Positions 43,796-53,606 are shown, counted from the stretch's first letter. The stretch is 64,000 nucleotides of DNA from Ruegeria sp. R14_0 (GCF_017743975.1 NZ_JAGHRC010000002.1:620001-684000); one strand, 5' to 3'. Translations and numbers: made by a program. The notes: generated by a model from the sequence alone, not told the origin.

Positions 43796-44595
43796 GCGGG
43801 CCAAACCTGGTGAAAGTGGTGCACAGGCCCGTGACCCTGTCCGATATTCAAGGCATCGGCCTTGGTGATTGCGCCCTGAAGATAGCGATGCGCGTCGGCA
43901 ACAGCGCGGTCCAAAGACAGTTCTTTGGCCAATCCAGCCGCAATGGAAGAGGATAAGGTGCAGCCGGTTCCATGGGTGTTACGCGTCTGTTGGCGCGGGG
44001 CCTGGTACGCACCGATCACGCCATCGGCTGAAACCAGAATGTCGTGGCAAATTTCGCCTTCGCCATGCCCGCCTTTCATTAAGACAGCATTGGCACCCAA
44101 GGCGCACAGATCGTGGCCTTGTGCGATCATCTGTTCCCGATCAACTGCAGGTCCAACCCCCAACAAACAGGCGGCTTCGGGCAGGTTTGGGGTCAATACG
44201 GTAGCACGCGGCAAAAGAACGTCGCGCAAGGTCTGTACGGCCTCTTCTGCCAAAAGCGCATCACCAGATTTGGCGATCATGACCGGATCCAGAACAACAG
44301 GTCCCTGAAACGCGGCGATACTATTGGCCACGCAGTGAATGATCTCTGGTGTCGCCAACATACCGATCTTGATTGCGCGCACGTTCAAATCGGACAAAAC
44401 GGCCTCGATCTGGGCGGCGATGACATCAAGCGGAATACCGTGAACAGAGGTGACCGCCCGCGTATTTTGCGCCGTCACAGCAGTGATCACGCTGGCCCCG
44501 TAGACACCTAACGCGGACATCGCTTTGAGGTCGGCTTGAATTCCGGCCCCTCCTCCGCTGTCGGATCCTGCAATTGTTAAGGCAATGGGTGCCAT
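43792..44595 (-). CDS. thiD: Hydroxymethylpyrimidine (phosphate) kinase
   Basis: A 267-residue ribokinase-like enzyme that phosphorylates HMP and HMP phosphate. Motifs: IAGSDSGGGAGIQADLKAM, GMLATPEII, DPVMIAKSGDALL and the kinase loop RNTHGTGCTLSSSIAAGLA. ATG 44595 has GGAG 8 nt upstream. First gene of the operon, 57 nt after the TPP riboswitch. Confidence 0.95.
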   Translation of the reverse strand: MAPIALTIAGSDSGGGAGIQADLKAMSALGVYGASVITAVTAQNTRAVTSVHGIPLDVIAAQIEAVLSDLNVRAIKIGMLATPEIIHCVANSIAAFQGPVVLDPVMIAKSGDALLAEEAVQTLRDVLLPRATVLTPNLPEAACLLGVGPAVDREQMIAQGHDLCALGANAVLMKGGHGEGEICHDILVSADGVIGAYQAPRQQTRNTHGTGCTLSSSIAAGLAKELSLDRAVADAHRYLQGAITKADALNIGQGHGPVHHFHQVWPA

Positions 44596-44652
44596 TTCGT
44601 TGCTCCGGTTCAAAAGGGGCAACGGGCATAAAAAACGTCTGTGCACTGCGAG

Positions 44653-44742
44653 ACCGTTCCCTACGCCGGTATTGCCCGGATCAGGTTCGATGGGTTAGCG
44701 CAGCTGCGCCTCTCAGCCCTATAGACAGGGCACCCCAACGGT
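44653..44742 (-). promoter_or_regulatory. TPP riboswitch (THI element)
   Basis: On the minus strand the conserved cores GGGGTGCCC, GGGCTGAGAG, GAACCTGATC and GGTAATACC-like GCAATACCGGCGTAGGGAA appear in order. The closing helix is ACCGTT/AACGGT (44737-44742 with 44653-44658). It controls the thiD-to-thiX operon by sensing thiamine pyrophosphate. Between it and thiD the RNA has AGAC followed by G and six T, which may be part of a terminator (see findings). Confidence 0.95.
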
Positions 44743-44819
44743 TGGGCAGACAATCTCAGGGGATGTACGGGGAATCAAGGGCCAATTTTGGCGCAGTTGA
44801 TGGTGAAACTGGACTTATG

Positions 44820-44854
44820 AAAAGCAAAGAGCCGATCCCACGGGACCGGCTCTT
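44820..44854 (-). terminator. Rho-independent terminator of dnaK-dnaJ
   Basis: On the minus strand AAGAGCCGGTCCC (44854-44842) pairs with GGGATCGGCTCTT (44839-44827), with one G-T pair, and is followed by TGCTTTT. It lies about 25 nt after the dnaJ stop. Confidence 0.85.
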
Positions 44855-44878
44855 GCGTGGTATTCAAATAAGGCCGTT

Positions 44879-46033
44879 TCAGCCCTTCATGCCGTCCCAG
44901 AAGGATTTGACGGATGAGAAAAAGCTTTTGGATTCCGGGTGGTTGTCTTCGCCCAGATCGTCAAACTCACGTAGCAGCTCTTTCTGGCGGCTGGTCAGGT
45001 TGACCGGGGTTTCCACAGCCAGTTCGATGAACATATCCCCCACGCCGCCACCGCGCAGGGCAGGCATGCCTTTGCCGCGCAAACGCATCTGACGCCCCGA
45101 CTGGCTGCCAGCCGGGATTTGCACACGACCACGTCCACCATCGATGGTGGGCACCTCGATGGAACCGCCCAGCGCGGCCTTGGCCATGCTGACCGGAACC
45201 CGGCAATAGAGGTTCACACTGTCGCGCTCGAACAGTCTGTGATCCGAGACTTCGACGAAGATGTACAGATCGCCCGGAGGGCCACCGCGCATCCCGGCCT
45301 CACCCTCGCCCGCAAGACGGATGCGGGTGCCGGTTTCGACGCCTGCAGGGATGTTGACGGACAGCGCGCGCTCTTTTTCAACGCGACCTGCGCCGTTACA
45401 GGATTTGCAGGGGTTCTTGATGATCTGACCCAGACCCGAACAGGTCGGACAGGTGCGTTCGACGGTAAAGAAACCCTGCTGCGCGCGCACCTTGCCCATG
45501 CCGGAACAGGTCGGGCAGGTTGTGGGCTCTACCCCGCCTTCGGCACCGGTCCCATCGCAGGCCGAACAGGCCACCGCGGTCGGGACATTGATTGTTTTCT
45601 GCAGCCCGGCATAAGCGTCCTCAAGCGTCACGCGCAGGTTATAGCGCAGGTCCGACCCGCGCGCCGCACGGCGTCCGCCACCGGCCCCACCACGTTGCCC
45701 GCCCATGAAATCGCCGAACAGGTCGTCGAAAACATCCGAAAACGCGCTGGAGAAATCGCCCTGACCGCCAAAACCGCCACCAGGACGGCCACCGCCGCCC
45801 ATGCCGTTTTCAAAAGCGGCATGACCAAACCGGTCATAGGCGGCTTTTTTGTCGGCATCGCGCAGCACATCATAGGCTTCGTTCGCTTCTTTGAACTGCG
45901 CCTCGGCATCCGGGTTGTCTTTGTTGCGGTCGGGATGCAATTCCTTGGCCTTCTTGCGAAAGCCTTTCTTGATCTCGTCCGCCGAAGCGCCCTTGGATAC
46001 TCCGAGCACCTCGTAGTAGTCGCGTTTTGACAT
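44879..46033 (-). CDS. dnaJ: Chaperone DnaJ
   Basis: A 384-residue co-chaperone that stimulates DnaK ATPase. The J domain has the HPD motif ([11 protein letters not shown], near residue 33), followed by a Gly/Phe-rich linker, four zinc repeats ([32 protein letters not shown]) and the C-terminal substrate-binding part. ATG 46033 with GGAAG upstream; the frame extends to 46090 but the family starts here. Lies 74 nt after dnaK. Confidence 0.97.
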   Translation of the reverse strand: MSKRDYYEVLGVSKGASADEIKKGFRKKAKELHPDRNKDNPDAEAQFKEANEAYDVLRDADKKAAYDRFGHAAFENGMGGGGRPGGGFGGQGDFSSAFSDVFDDLFGDFMGGQRGGAGGGRRAARGSDLRYNLRVTLEDAYAGLQKTINVPTAVACSACDGTGAEGGVEPTTCPTCSGMGKVRAQQGFFTVERTCPTCSGLGQIIKNPCKSCNGAGRVEKERALSVNIPAGVETGTRIRLAGEGEAGMRGGPPGDLYIFVEVSDHRLFERDSVNLYCRVPVSMAKAALGGSIEVPTIDGGRGRVQIPAGSQSGRQMRLRGKGMPALRGGGVGDMFIELAVETPVNLTSRQKELLREFDDLGEDNHPESKSFFSSVKSFWDGMKG

Positions 46034-46062
46034 CAGTTCTTCCTTCTGCCTCAACGTAAATA

Positions 46063-46087
46063 GGCCGGCCCGGCGAGCGGACCGGCC
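46063..46087 (-). terminator. Hairpin between dnaK and dnaJ
   Basis: GGCCGG (46063-46068) and CCGGCC (46082-46087) close a GC-rich stem 20 nt after the dnaK stop. No T-run. It may lower dnaJ relative to dnaK or protect the dnaK transcript (inference). Confidence 0.4.
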
Positions 46088-46107
46088 CACATTGGCCCGG
46101 TTACCCG

Positions 46108-48018
46108 TTATTTACGTTTGTCGTCGTCCAGATCTTCGAACTCGGCGTCGACAATGTCATCATCACCGGCCGGAGCAGCATCAGCTGCCGCAGGCTCATC
46201 TTCGGCCTCTTCGGACTGCGACTTATAGATGGCCTCGCCCAGCTTCATGGCGGCTTCGGTCACGTTCTGAATGCCCGACTTGATCTTGTCGGCATTTTCG
46301 GTTTCCAGCTCGTCTTTCAGCGCGGCAATCGCCAGCTCGATGGCTTCGATAGTGGTCGGGTCGACCTTGTCGGAATGCTCTTCCATCGACTTTTCGGTCG
46401 AGTGGATGAGGCTTTCCGCCTGGTTCTTGGCGTCGACCAGTTCGCGGCGTTCCTTGTCGGCTTCCGCGTTCTCTTCGGCGTCCTTGACCATCTTTTCGAT
46501 ATCGTCATCCGACAAGCCGCCCGAGGCCTGAATGGTGATCTTCTGCTCTTTGCCGGTGCCTTTGTCTTTGGCCGAAACCGAGACAATGCCGTTGGCGTCG
46601 ATGTCAAAAGTCACCTCGATCTGAGGCATGCCGCGCGGTGCGGGCGGGATATCTTCGAGGTTGAACTGACCCAGGATCTTGTTGTCCGCAGCCATTTCAC
46701 GCTCACCCTGGAACACGCGGATGGTTACGGCGTTCTGGTTGTCCTCGGCGGTCGAGAAGACCTGAGACTTCTTGGTCGGAATGGTCGTGTTACGGTCGAT
46801 CAGACGAGTGAACACGCCACCCAGCGTTTCAATACCCAGCGACAGCGGGGTCACGTCCAGCAGAACCACGTCTTTGACGTCGCCCTGCAGAACACCGGCC
46901 TGAATGGCGGCGCCCATGGCAACCACTTCGTCCGGGTTCACACCCTTGTGCGGCTCTTTACCGAAGAATTTGGTGACCTCTTCGATCACTTTCGGCATCC
47001 GGGTCATACCACCGACCAGAACAACTTCGTCCACGTCAGCAGCCGACAGACCGGCGTCTTTCAGAGCAGCCTGGCAAGGCTTCATCGACTTTTTGATCAG
47101 GTCCGCGACCAGCGATTCCAGCTTGGCACGGGTCAGTTTCATGACCATGTGCAGCGGCTGACCGTTCGACCCCATCGAGATGAACGGCTGGTTAATCTCG
47201 GTTTGCGAGGTCGAGCTGAGCTCGATCTTGGCTTTCTCAGCGGCTTCTTTCAGACGCTGCAGGGCCATCTTGTCGGATGACAGATCGACACCGTGTTCCT
47301 TTTTGAACTCTTCCGCCAGGTAGTTGACGATGCGCATGTCAAAGTCTTCACCACCCAGGAAGGTGTCGCCATTGGTCGACTTGACCTCGAACAGGCCATC
47401 GTCGATTTCCAGAATGGTCACGTCGAAGGTACCACCACCAAGGTCATAAACCGCGATGGTTTGGGTTTCTTCTTTGTCCAGACCATAGGCCAGAGCAGCT
47501 GCTGTCGGTTCGTTGATGATCCGCAGCACTTCCAGACCGGCGATTTTACCAGCGTCTTTGGTGGCCTGACGCTGTGCGTCGTTGAAGTATGCCGGAACGG
47601 TGATAACCGCCTGCGTGACTTCCTCACCCAGATAGCTCTCGGCGGTTTCCTTCATCTTGCCCAGAGTGAAGGCCGAGATCTGGCTTGGGGAGTACTTTTC
47701 ACCGCGGGCCTCAACCCACGCGTCGCCATTTCCGCCATCGACGATGGCGTACGGCACCATTTTCTTGTCTTTTTCGACTTCTGCATCATCCACACGACGA
47801 CCGATCAGACGCTTAACGCCAAAGATCGTGTTGTCGGGGTTGGTGACCGCCTGACGTTTTGCAGGCTGACCGACCAGTCGCTCATCTTCGGTGAAGGCGA
47901 CGATCGAGGGCGTGGTCCGCGCCCCTTCGGCGTTTTCGATAACCTTCGGCTGCGAGCCGTCCATGATGGCCACACACGAGTTGGTGGTTCCGAGGTCAAT
48001 CCCGATTACTTTTCCCAT
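46108..48018 (-). CDS. dnaK: Chaperone DnaK (Hsp70)
   Basis: A 636-residue ATP-dependent chaperone. [20 protein letters not shown] opens the nucleotide-binding domain; [31 protein letters not shown] and the substrate domain start [17 protein letters not shown] follow. The C-terminal tail is acidic and ends [12 protein letters not shown] heat-shock-type promoter lies 108 nt upstream. dnaK-dnaJ form an operon; grpE is not in the window. Confidence 0.98.
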   Translation of the reverse strand: MGKVIGIDLGTTNSCVAIMDGSQPKVIENAEGARTTPSIVAFTEDERLVGQPAKRQAVTNPDNTIFGVKRLIGRRVDDAEVEKDKKMVPYAIVDGGNGDAWVEARGEKYSPSQISAFTLGKMKETAESYLGEEVTQAVITVPAYFNDAQRQATKDAGKIAGLEVLRIINEPTAAALAYGLDKEETQTIAVYDLGGGTFDVTILEIDDGLFEVKSTNGDTFLGGEDFDMRIVNYLAEEFKKEHGVDLSSDKMALQRLKEAAEKAKIELSSTSQTEINQPFISMGSNGQPLHMVMKLTRAKLESLVADLIKKSMKPCQAALKDAGLSAADVDEVVLVGGMTRMPKVIEEVTKFFGKEPHKGVNPDEVVAMGAAIQAGVLQGDVKDVVLLDVTPLSLGIETLGGVFTRLIDRNTTIPTKKSQVFSTAEDNQNAVTIRVFQGEREMAADNKILGQFNLEDIPPAPRGMPQIEVTFDIDANGIVSVSAKDKGTGKEQKITIQASGGLSDDDIEKMVKDAEENAEADKERRELVDAKNQAESLIHSTEKSMEEHSDKVDPTTIEAIELAIAALKDELETENADKIKSGIQNVTEAAMKLGEAIYKSQSEEAEDEPAAADAAPAGDDDIVDAEFEDLDDDKRK

Positions 48019-48125
48019 ATGTTCAATCCCTTTCTCTTCAAGGCGATGTCCCGAGGTCCGGACCCGTTATGGCATCTGGCCCCGATCTGTTTTGCGCAAC
48101 AGCTCTACACCATCGCGCGTCCCGG

Positions 48126-48157
48126 CGTATATAAGGGCGAGACGAAAAGCCTGCAAG
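48126..48157 (-). promoter_or_regulatory. RpoH (sigma-32)-type promoter of dnaK
   Basis: On the minus strand CTTG (48157-48154), 18 nt spacer, CTTATATACG (48135-48126). This fits the alphaproteobacterial heat-shock consensus, which is roughly CTTG-N17/18-CYTATnTnnG. Confidence 0.75.
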
Positions 48158-48230
48158 CGGTGTGAAAGGCAGGTTTTCGGGAATCTGTGGCCTTTTTGGC
48201 AAGGTTTTGGCAAGGATTGGGGAATCTTGG

Positions 48231-48833
48231 ATGGCGCGGCTGCTCTTGCGCGGATTTGACATCAGAAAAGCCTATCTCGACGTTGCGGCACAAACGCAGC
48301 TGATCGAGGACTTGCGCCCGATTCTTAGGTCTGCACCATTGTTCCGACCCGTCACTCCCTCGGGCAAGGAAATGTCGGTTCGGATGACCTCGGCCGGGGC
48401 ACTGGGCTGGGTCACCGACAAAAGAGGCTACCGATATCAGGCGCAACACCCCAAAGGCATGGAGTGGCCGGGAATACCGGATAGCGTTTTAGATATCTGG
48501 CGCGCTTTAGCCAGCCCCGAACGCGACCCCGATTGCTGTTTGATCAACTATTATGGGGAAGATGCCCGCATGGGTCTGCATCAGGATAAAGACGAGGCTG
48601 ATTTTTCCTGGCCGGTACTGTCTATTTCGCTGGGCGATGATGCGCTGTTCCGCATCGGCAATGAAACCCGTGGCGGCAAGACAGAGTCCATTTGGCTGAA
48701 TTCCGGCGATGTCGTTCTCATGGGCGGCCCGGCCCGCCTGACCTATCACGGGGTGGATCGAATCCGGTTCGGATCATCCAAGCTGTTGCCCAAAGGCGGG
48801 CGGATCAACCTGACATTGCGCGTCGCAAGTTAA
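48231..48833 (+). CDS. alkB: Alpha-ketoglutarate-dependent dioxygenase AlkB
   Basis: A 200-residue Fe(II)/2-oxoglutarate enzyme that removes methyl groups from alkylated DNA or RNA bases. Iron ligands H117 and D119 (LHQDKDE) and H173 (TYHGVDR), and the 2-oxoglutarate arginines R191 and R197 (RINLTLR) are all present. ATG 48231 is preferred over the upstream frame from 48162. Divergent from dnaK; its stop shares a TTAA palindrome with the convergent permease gene. Confidence 0.93.
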   Translation: MARLLLRGFDIRKAYLDVAAQTQLIEDLRPILRSAPLFRPVTPSGKEMSVRMTSAGALGWVTDKRGYRYQAQHPKGMEWPGIPDSVLDIWRALASPERDPDCCLINYYGEDARMGLHQDKDEADFSWPVLSISLGDDALFRIGNETRGGKTESIWLNSGDVVLMGGPARLTYHGVDRIRFGSSKLLPKGGRINLTLRVAS

Positions 48834-49657
48834 CTGCGCGCGCCCCAGCTTTTGGACACGTGCTGACGTGTGAAGAAGATTCCCAGCAACCCGATCAACA
48901 GCAGAACAAGACCAACCCAAAGTGGGTATTCCCAATTCGTGTTGCGCGGAAAGTAGTTGCGAAACACGAAACCGCGACACTGATCAATGATGTGAAACAA
49001 CGGATTCCAGATGAACATGGTCAACGTGAGGCCTCCCAAGCTGTTTGCGACAAACATCTTGCCTGAAAAGATCATTTGAATTCGCCGATACACGGTGGAC
49101 GTTATCCCCACAAATGTTGGAAGCCATGGTTTCAAAGCCATAAATACGACGCCAATTGCGCAACCTGTGAACCATGCCAGCACCAGCATATAGAACGCGC
49201 CGCCCGGGTCTTGAATTTCCAAAGGCTCGATGGTGACATGATAGACAAAGAGAATAACAAGTATTGAGACCACTTGGGTGTACAACGCCCCGAAAGCTGT
49301 CGCCAAAAGGCCAACCATCATGTTCATCGGCGAGTGCAGCATCATCGGGTTGTTTCCGGTAGCAACCCCGGACACGGTGCTTACGGCTTTTACGTGCGTT
49401 AGAAAAAGAAAAACCCCGGACAACAAAAACAGGATCGGATTTCCACGTATCTTTGCAATTCCCGTCAGTTTCCCGATCAGGGTCATAATCAGGTAAAAGA
49501 CTGTAACCAAAGCAACAACTTGCACAATATTAATGAGCACAGCGAGAACGGCATTCGAACGCTGAGAGCGGATACTGCGCACAACCGCATGATAGATGAG
49601 CTCAGAGGTCGTGAATGCGCCACCGACCAGTGACTTATTTCGCTCAAAATAAAACAC
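48830..49657 (-). CDS. ABC-2 type polysaccharide export permease (KpsM-like)
   Basis: A 275-residue permease with about 6 membrane segments (two hydrophobic stretches at residues 35-60 and 70-90, others at 110-135, 145-170, 175-200, 245-265) and the N-terminal cytoplasmic lead-in ELIYHAVVRSIRSQRSNAVLA typical of capsule/LPS exporters. Its ATPase partner (KpsT-like) is not in the window. It is divergent from cysQ with a 122 nt gap and is AT-richer than its neighbours. Start is a GTG; GGAAAG lies upstream. Function in glycan export is inferred from family and place. Confidence 0.78.
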   Translation of the reverse strand: MFYFERNKSLVGGAFTTSELIYHAVVRSIRSQRSNAVLAVLINIVQVVALVTVFYLIMTLIGKLTGIAKIRGNPILFLLSGVFLFLTHVKAVSTVSGVATGNNPMMLHSPMNMMVGLLATAFGALYTQVVSILVILFVYHVTIEPLEIQDPGGAFYMLVLAWFTGCAIGVVFMALKPWLPTFVGITSTVYRRIQMIFSGKMFVANSLGGLTLTMFIWNPLFHIIDQCRGFVFRNYFPRNTNWEYPLWVGLVLLLIGLLGIFFTRQHVSKSWGARS

Positions 49658-49779
49658 GTGAACACTCTTTCCCGCTGAATTGCCTGCAAATTGCCACGAA
49701 TTTCTTGCCGTTCCGTAACCGCCGCATCATAAGGCCGTCAGAGATTTCAATCAATAAACCGCAGGAACGGAGCATTTTT

Positions 49780-50577
49780 GTGACCTATGACGCCCTTATC
49801 CCCGTAATCAGACGTCTGGCGTTGGAAGCAGGGGACACGATCATGCAGATTTATGAGGCAGATGACTTCGACGTTAAAGTCAAATCCGATGCCAGCCCCG
49901 TGACCGAGGCGGATGAGGCAGCCGATGCACTGATCTCGGCCGGGCTGCGTAAGGCATTTCCCGACATCCTGTTGGTGACCGAAGAACAGGCCGCCTCGCA
50001 TTCCGAAAAAGGCGAGACCTTCCTGATCGTTGACCCTTTGGATGGCACCAAGGAATTCATCAACCGGCGTGGTGATTTCACGGTGAATATTGCGCTGGTC
50101 GAAAACGGTGTGCCGACGCGCGGCGTCGTCTATGCGCCCGCGCGGGGCCGGATGTTCTATACTCAGGCCGACGGTCAGGCGGTCGAAGAAACCGGTGCGT
50201 TGGACAAAGAAAGCGTTGGTGAAGTGACGCCAATATCAGTGTCTAACCCAAACAATTCAGCGCTTTTGATCGTGGCTTCGAAGTCACATCGCGATCAGGC
50301 GACCGAAGATTACATCAACAAATACCAGGTTCAGGACAGTAAAAGCGCGGGCTCGTCGCTGAAGTTCTGCCTGGTGGCGACGGGTGAGGCCGACCTGTAT
50401 CCCCGTGTGGGCCGCACAATGGAATGGGATACTGCCGCGGGCCACGCCGTTTTGGCCGGTGCCGGCGGCAAGGTTGTCCGTTTCGACGACCATACGCCGC
50501 TGACCTATGGCAAGGACGGCTATGCAAACCCGTTCTTTATCGCCTACGCTCCGGGTGTTGAATTGAAGGAAGCCTGA
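49780..50577 (+). CDS. cysQ: 3'(2'),5'-bisphosphate nucleotidase CysQ
   Basis: A 265-residue inositol-monophosphatase-fold enzyme that converts PAP to AMP. The metal site is DPLDGTKEFINRRGDFTVN; EWDTAAGHAVLAGAGG closes the active site. GTG 49780 has GGAG about 8 nt upstream, preferred over the frame from 49615 which overlaps the permease. PAP is the by-product of PAPS-dependent sulfotransferases, one of which is encoded at 56.3 kb in the same strand run. Its stop overlaps kdsB by 1 nt. Confidence 0.93.
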   Translation: MTYDALIPVIRRLALEAGDTIMQIYEADDFDVKVKSDASPVTEADEAADALISAGLRKAFPDILLVTEEQAASHSEKGETFLIVDPLDGTKEFINRRGDFTVNIALVENGVPTRGVVYAPARGRMFYTQADGQAVEETGALDKESVGEVTPISVSNPNNSALLIVASKSHRDQATEDYINKYQVQDSKSAGSSLKFCLVATGEADLYPRVGRTMEWDTAAGHAVLAGAGGKVVRFDDHTPLTYGKDGYANPFFIAYAPGVELKEA

Positions 50578-51377
50578 TGTCCGTACTTATTGCCATCCCC
50601 GCGCGTTATGCTTCGACCCGCTATCCCGGAAAACCTCTGGTTCCACTGACAGGCGCAAATGGCAACGCCATGACACTGATCGAACGATCCTGGCGTGCCG
50701 CCTGTTCCGTATCCGGCGTGGATAAGGTGGTTGTGGCCACCGATGACGACCGCATCCGCGATGTGGCCGAGGGGTTCGGGGCCGAAGTTGTGATGACTTC
50801 AGAAACCTGTGGAAACGGGACCGAACGCTGCGCCGAAGCACACCAGACTCTGGGCGCAGGCTATGAGATCGTCGTGAACCTGCAGGGCGACGCGCCGTTG
50901 ACACCGCACTGGTTTGTCGAGGACTTGATCGCCGGGCTGCGGTCCGCGCCAGACGCCGGGGTCGCGACGCCTGTTCTGCGCTGTGACGGCGATGCGCTAA
51001 ACAGCCTGCTGAATGACCGCAAACATGGGCGCGTCGGCGGAACCACTGCCGTCTTTGCGGCGGACCACAGCGCAATGTATTTTTCGAAAGAGGTTGTGCC
51101 ATTCACTGCTGAGTCATTCTCGGGCGACGCGCCCACACCCGTGTTCCACCACGTTGGTGTCTATGCCTATCGCCCCGATGCGCTGGCGGCCTACCCAACC
51201 TGGCCAGTGGGGCCGCTTGAGCAGCTTGAAGGCCTTGAACAGCTGCGCTTCATGGAAAACGGCCGCAAGGTTCTCTGCGTCGAGGTCGAGGCCAAAGGGC
51301 GCCAGTTCTGGGAGCTCAACAACCCTCAGGACGTACCGAAGCTTGAAGAGATGATGGCGGCCATGGGGTTGGATTGA
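50577..51377 (+). CDS. kdsB: CMP-Kdo synthetase (3-deoxy-manno-octulosonate cytidylyltransferase)
   Basis: A 266-residue enzyme that makes CMP-Kdo from CTP and Kdo, needed for LPS inner core and for Kdo-linked capsules. IPARYASTRYPGKPL is the nucleotide loop and VVATDDDRIRD, VNLQGDAPLTP follow. Overlaps the cysQ stop by one base. Next to a capsule-type permease this may be a second, capsule-dedicated kdsB; that is inference. Confidence 0.93.
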   Translation: MSVLIAIPARYASTRYPGKPLVPLTGANGNAMTLIERSWRAACSVSGVDKVVVATDDDRIRDVAEGFGAEVVMTSETCGNGTERCAEAHQTLGAGYEIVVNLQGDAPLTPHWFVEDLIAGLRSAPDAGVATPVLRCDGDALNSLLNDRKHGRVGGTTAVFAADHSAMYFSKEVVPFTAESFSGDAPTPVFHHVGVYAYRPDALAAYPTWPVGPLEQLEGLEQLRFMENGRKVLCVEVEAKGRQFWELNNPQDVPKLEEMMAAMGLD

Positions 51378-51446
51378 CCCTTTTTCCCCCTGCAAATTTC
51401 AATGAAATCGCTTAGCAGGGCGCTGAACTGAATTATGGAACAAAGA

Positions 51447-52430
51447 ATGAAGAATATTCTGGTCACCGGCGGTGCCGGCTACATCGGATCCCACGCTTGT
51501 AAGGCACTGTCGCAGGCTGGGTATACGCCCGTGACCTTCGACAATCTCATCACCGGCTGGCAAGACGCGATAAAGTTCGGCCCGTTCGAGCAGGGCGATC
51601 TTTTGGACCGCGCCCGACTGGATGACGTATTCGCCAAATATGAACCCGTGGCCGTAATGCATTTCGCCGCCCTCAGTCAGGTGGGAGAGGCGATGTCCGA
51701 GCCGGGCAAGTACTGGTCGAACAACGTGACCGGATCTCTGAACCTGATCGAAGCGGCAGTGGCAGCCGGATGCCTGAACTTTGTTTTCTCTTCGACCTGC
51801 GCCACTTATGGCGAGCACGACAATGTGGTGCTGGATGAGGATACGCCGCAACTGCCGCTGAATGCCTATGGTGCTTCGAAGCGCGCGATCGAAGACATCC
51901 TGCGCGATTTCGAGGCCGCGCACGATCTGAAACATGTGATCTTCCGCTATTTCAACGTGGCAGGCGCAGACCCGGAAGGACAGGTAGGCGAGTTCCATCG
52001 CCCCGAGACCCATCTGGTGCCGCTGATGCTGGATGCCATCGACGGCAAACGCGATGGGCTGACAGTGTTTGGAACGGATTATGACACGCCCGACGGCACT
52101 TGCATCCGGGACTATGTACATGTGTGTGATCTGGTCGACGCCCACGTACTTGGGCTGACTTGGCTGGAACAGGGCAAAGGAAGCCGCGTGTTCAACCTTG
52201 GCACAGGATCGGGCTTTTCCGTGATGGAGGTGATCAGCCATTCCCAAGCCGTCACCAATCGCGACGTTCCGTACACCGTCGGACCGCGGCGGGCCGGGGA
52301 TTGCACCAAGCTGGTCTCAGGATCGATCCGAGCTGGTCAAGAGCTGGGCTGGTCGCCAAAAAGATCCACGTTAGAGACGATGATTGCGGACGCATGGCGC
52401 TGGCACCAGAACGGCCACTACGACAAATGA
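51447..52430 (+). CDS. galE: UDP-glucose 4-epimerase
   Basis: A 327-residue short-chain-dehydrogenase-type enzyme that interconverts UDP-glucose and UDP-galactose. NAD loop NILVTGGAGYIGSHACKAL, catalytic Tyr/Lys in NAYGASKRAIEDIL, and PEGQVGEFHRPETHLVPLML. ATG 51447 starts at the family's usual MKNILV with GGA upstream; ATG 51435 is an in-frame alternative. It supplies UDP-Gal to the glycosyltransferases that follow; GTG of the next gene begins 7 nt after the stop. Confidence 0.95.
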   Translation: MKNILVTGGAGYIGSHACKALSQAGYTPVTFDNLITGWQDAIKFGPFEQGDLLDRARLDDVFAKYEPVAVMHFAALSQVGEAMSEPGKYWSNNVTGSLNLIEAAVAAGCLNFVFSSTCATYGEHDNVVLDEDTPQLPLNAYGASKRAIEDILRDFEAAHDLKHVIFRYFNVAGADPEGQVGEFHRPETHLVPLMLDAIDGKRDGLTVFGTDYDTPDGTCIRDYVHVCDLVDAHVLGLTWLEQGKGSRVFNLGTGSGFSVMEVISHSQAVTNRDVPYTVGPRRAGDCTKLVSGSIRAGQELGWSPKRSTLETMIADAWRWHQNGHYDK

Positions 52431-52437
52431 GGCAAAC

Positions 52438-53496
52438 GTGACTGGTACAGAGGAAGATACACTTCCGCCCATCTCATGGGTGCAAATGTACCGGTTGCGA
52501 CTGAAACGGCGGCGTCTGCTGTGGCGATCCTTTCGCAGCCGTCATCAACTGTCGTGTCTGGTGGATCGGACGCAGAGTATCGGGCGCAATGACATTCTCG
52601 CCTTCACCACGTTGCGCAACGAGATCACGCGCCTGCCCTGGTTCCTGCACCACTACCGCGCGCTTGGTGTGGATCACTTTCTGATCGTCGACAATGGCAG
52701 CGACGACGGCTCAGTCGCTTATCTGAACGATCAACCCGACGTGTCGGTATGGCAAACCCGCGACAGTTATCGCGGATCACGCTACGGTTTGGACTGGCTG
52801 ACATGGCTGCAAATGCGTTACGGGCATGACCACTGGTGCCTGATGGTCGATGCGGACGAGTTGCTGATCTACCCTGATCACGACACGCGATCCCTGCGCG
52901 ATTTGACGCATTGGTTGGACGCACAAGAGCGCACCGCTTTTGGAGCGCTGATGCTGGACCTTTATCCCAAATGCCCGCTGGGGGTTGACAGCTACGACCC
53001 TCAAACTGATCCGACCAAGGTTCTTGCATGGTTTGATGCAGGCCCCTACCGAGCCACCCGGCAAAGCCCGCTTGGAAATCTTTGGGTCCAAGGCGGCGCG
53101 CGCGAACGCATGTTCTTTGGCAATGCACCACGTCACTCGCCGACTCTGAACAAGATTCCCTTGGTGCGCTGGTCGCGGCGCTACGCATATGTGAACTCGT
53201 GCCATTCCGCCTTACCGCGCCACCTGAACGCCGCTTACGCAGGTCCGAGCGACCCGGCGCCTTCCGGCGTTTTGCTGCATACCAAGTTCCTGCCCGAAGT
53301 CGTGGACAAATCGAAGATCGAGAAACAGCGCCGACAGCACTTTCACGACCCGGATCAGTTTGCGGATTACTACGACAAAATCAGCCAGCGCCCCGTGATG
53401 TGGACTGCAGACTCGGAGTCTTACACCGGTTGGAGAGATCTGCAGCAGCGGGGCCTGATGGGAATAATCAACTGGGAAAGTCACAGATCGGGCTAA
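52438..53496 (+). CDS. Family 2-type glycosyltransferase (copy A)
   Basis: A 352-residue cytoplasmic transferase of the PF13704-like GT2 group. Blocks: RNDILAFTTLRNEITRLPWF, HYRALGVDHFLIVDNGSDDG and a DxD-type site VDADE (137-141). The N-terminal 50 residues are basic (MYRLRLKRRRLLWR). GTG 52438 has GAGG 6 nt upstream. It is a clear paralogue of the next gene, sharing VDxNSDDGSxxYLxDQPDVSVW-like text and a late LNKIPLVxW block. Sugar donor unknown. Confidence 0.85.
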   Translation: MTGTEEDTLPPISWVQMYRLRLKRRRLLWRSFRSRHQLSCLVDRTQSIGRNDILAFTTLRNEITRLPWFLHHYRALGVDHFLIVDNGSDDGSVAYLNDQPDVSVWQTRDSYRGSRYGLDWLTWLQMRYGHDHWCLMVDADELLIYPDHDTRSLRDLTHWLDAQERTAFGALMLDLYPKCPLGVDSYDPQTDPTKVLAWFDAGPYRATRQSPLGNLWVQGGARERMFFGNAPRHSPTLNKIPLVRWSRRYAYVNSCHSALPRHLNAAYAGPSDPAPSGVLLHTKFLPEVVDKSKIEKQRRQHFHDPDQFADYYDKISQRPVMWTADSESYTGWRDLQQRGLMGIINWESHRSG

Positions 53497-53606
53497 CGGT
53501 TTTTAAAGTCGTTGCTTCGAAAGATGGAAAAATGGCATAAAACGGCAATTGTCCGGCACCACTCTGGCTTGTTCAGATCCCGGGCACGCTCGCGTTAGGG
53601 AAAAGG

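Noticed and set aside
46108..48018. Antisense frames within dnaK (for example 46375-47280)
   Set aside because: Typical shadows of a highly biased GC-rich gene, without initiation signals.
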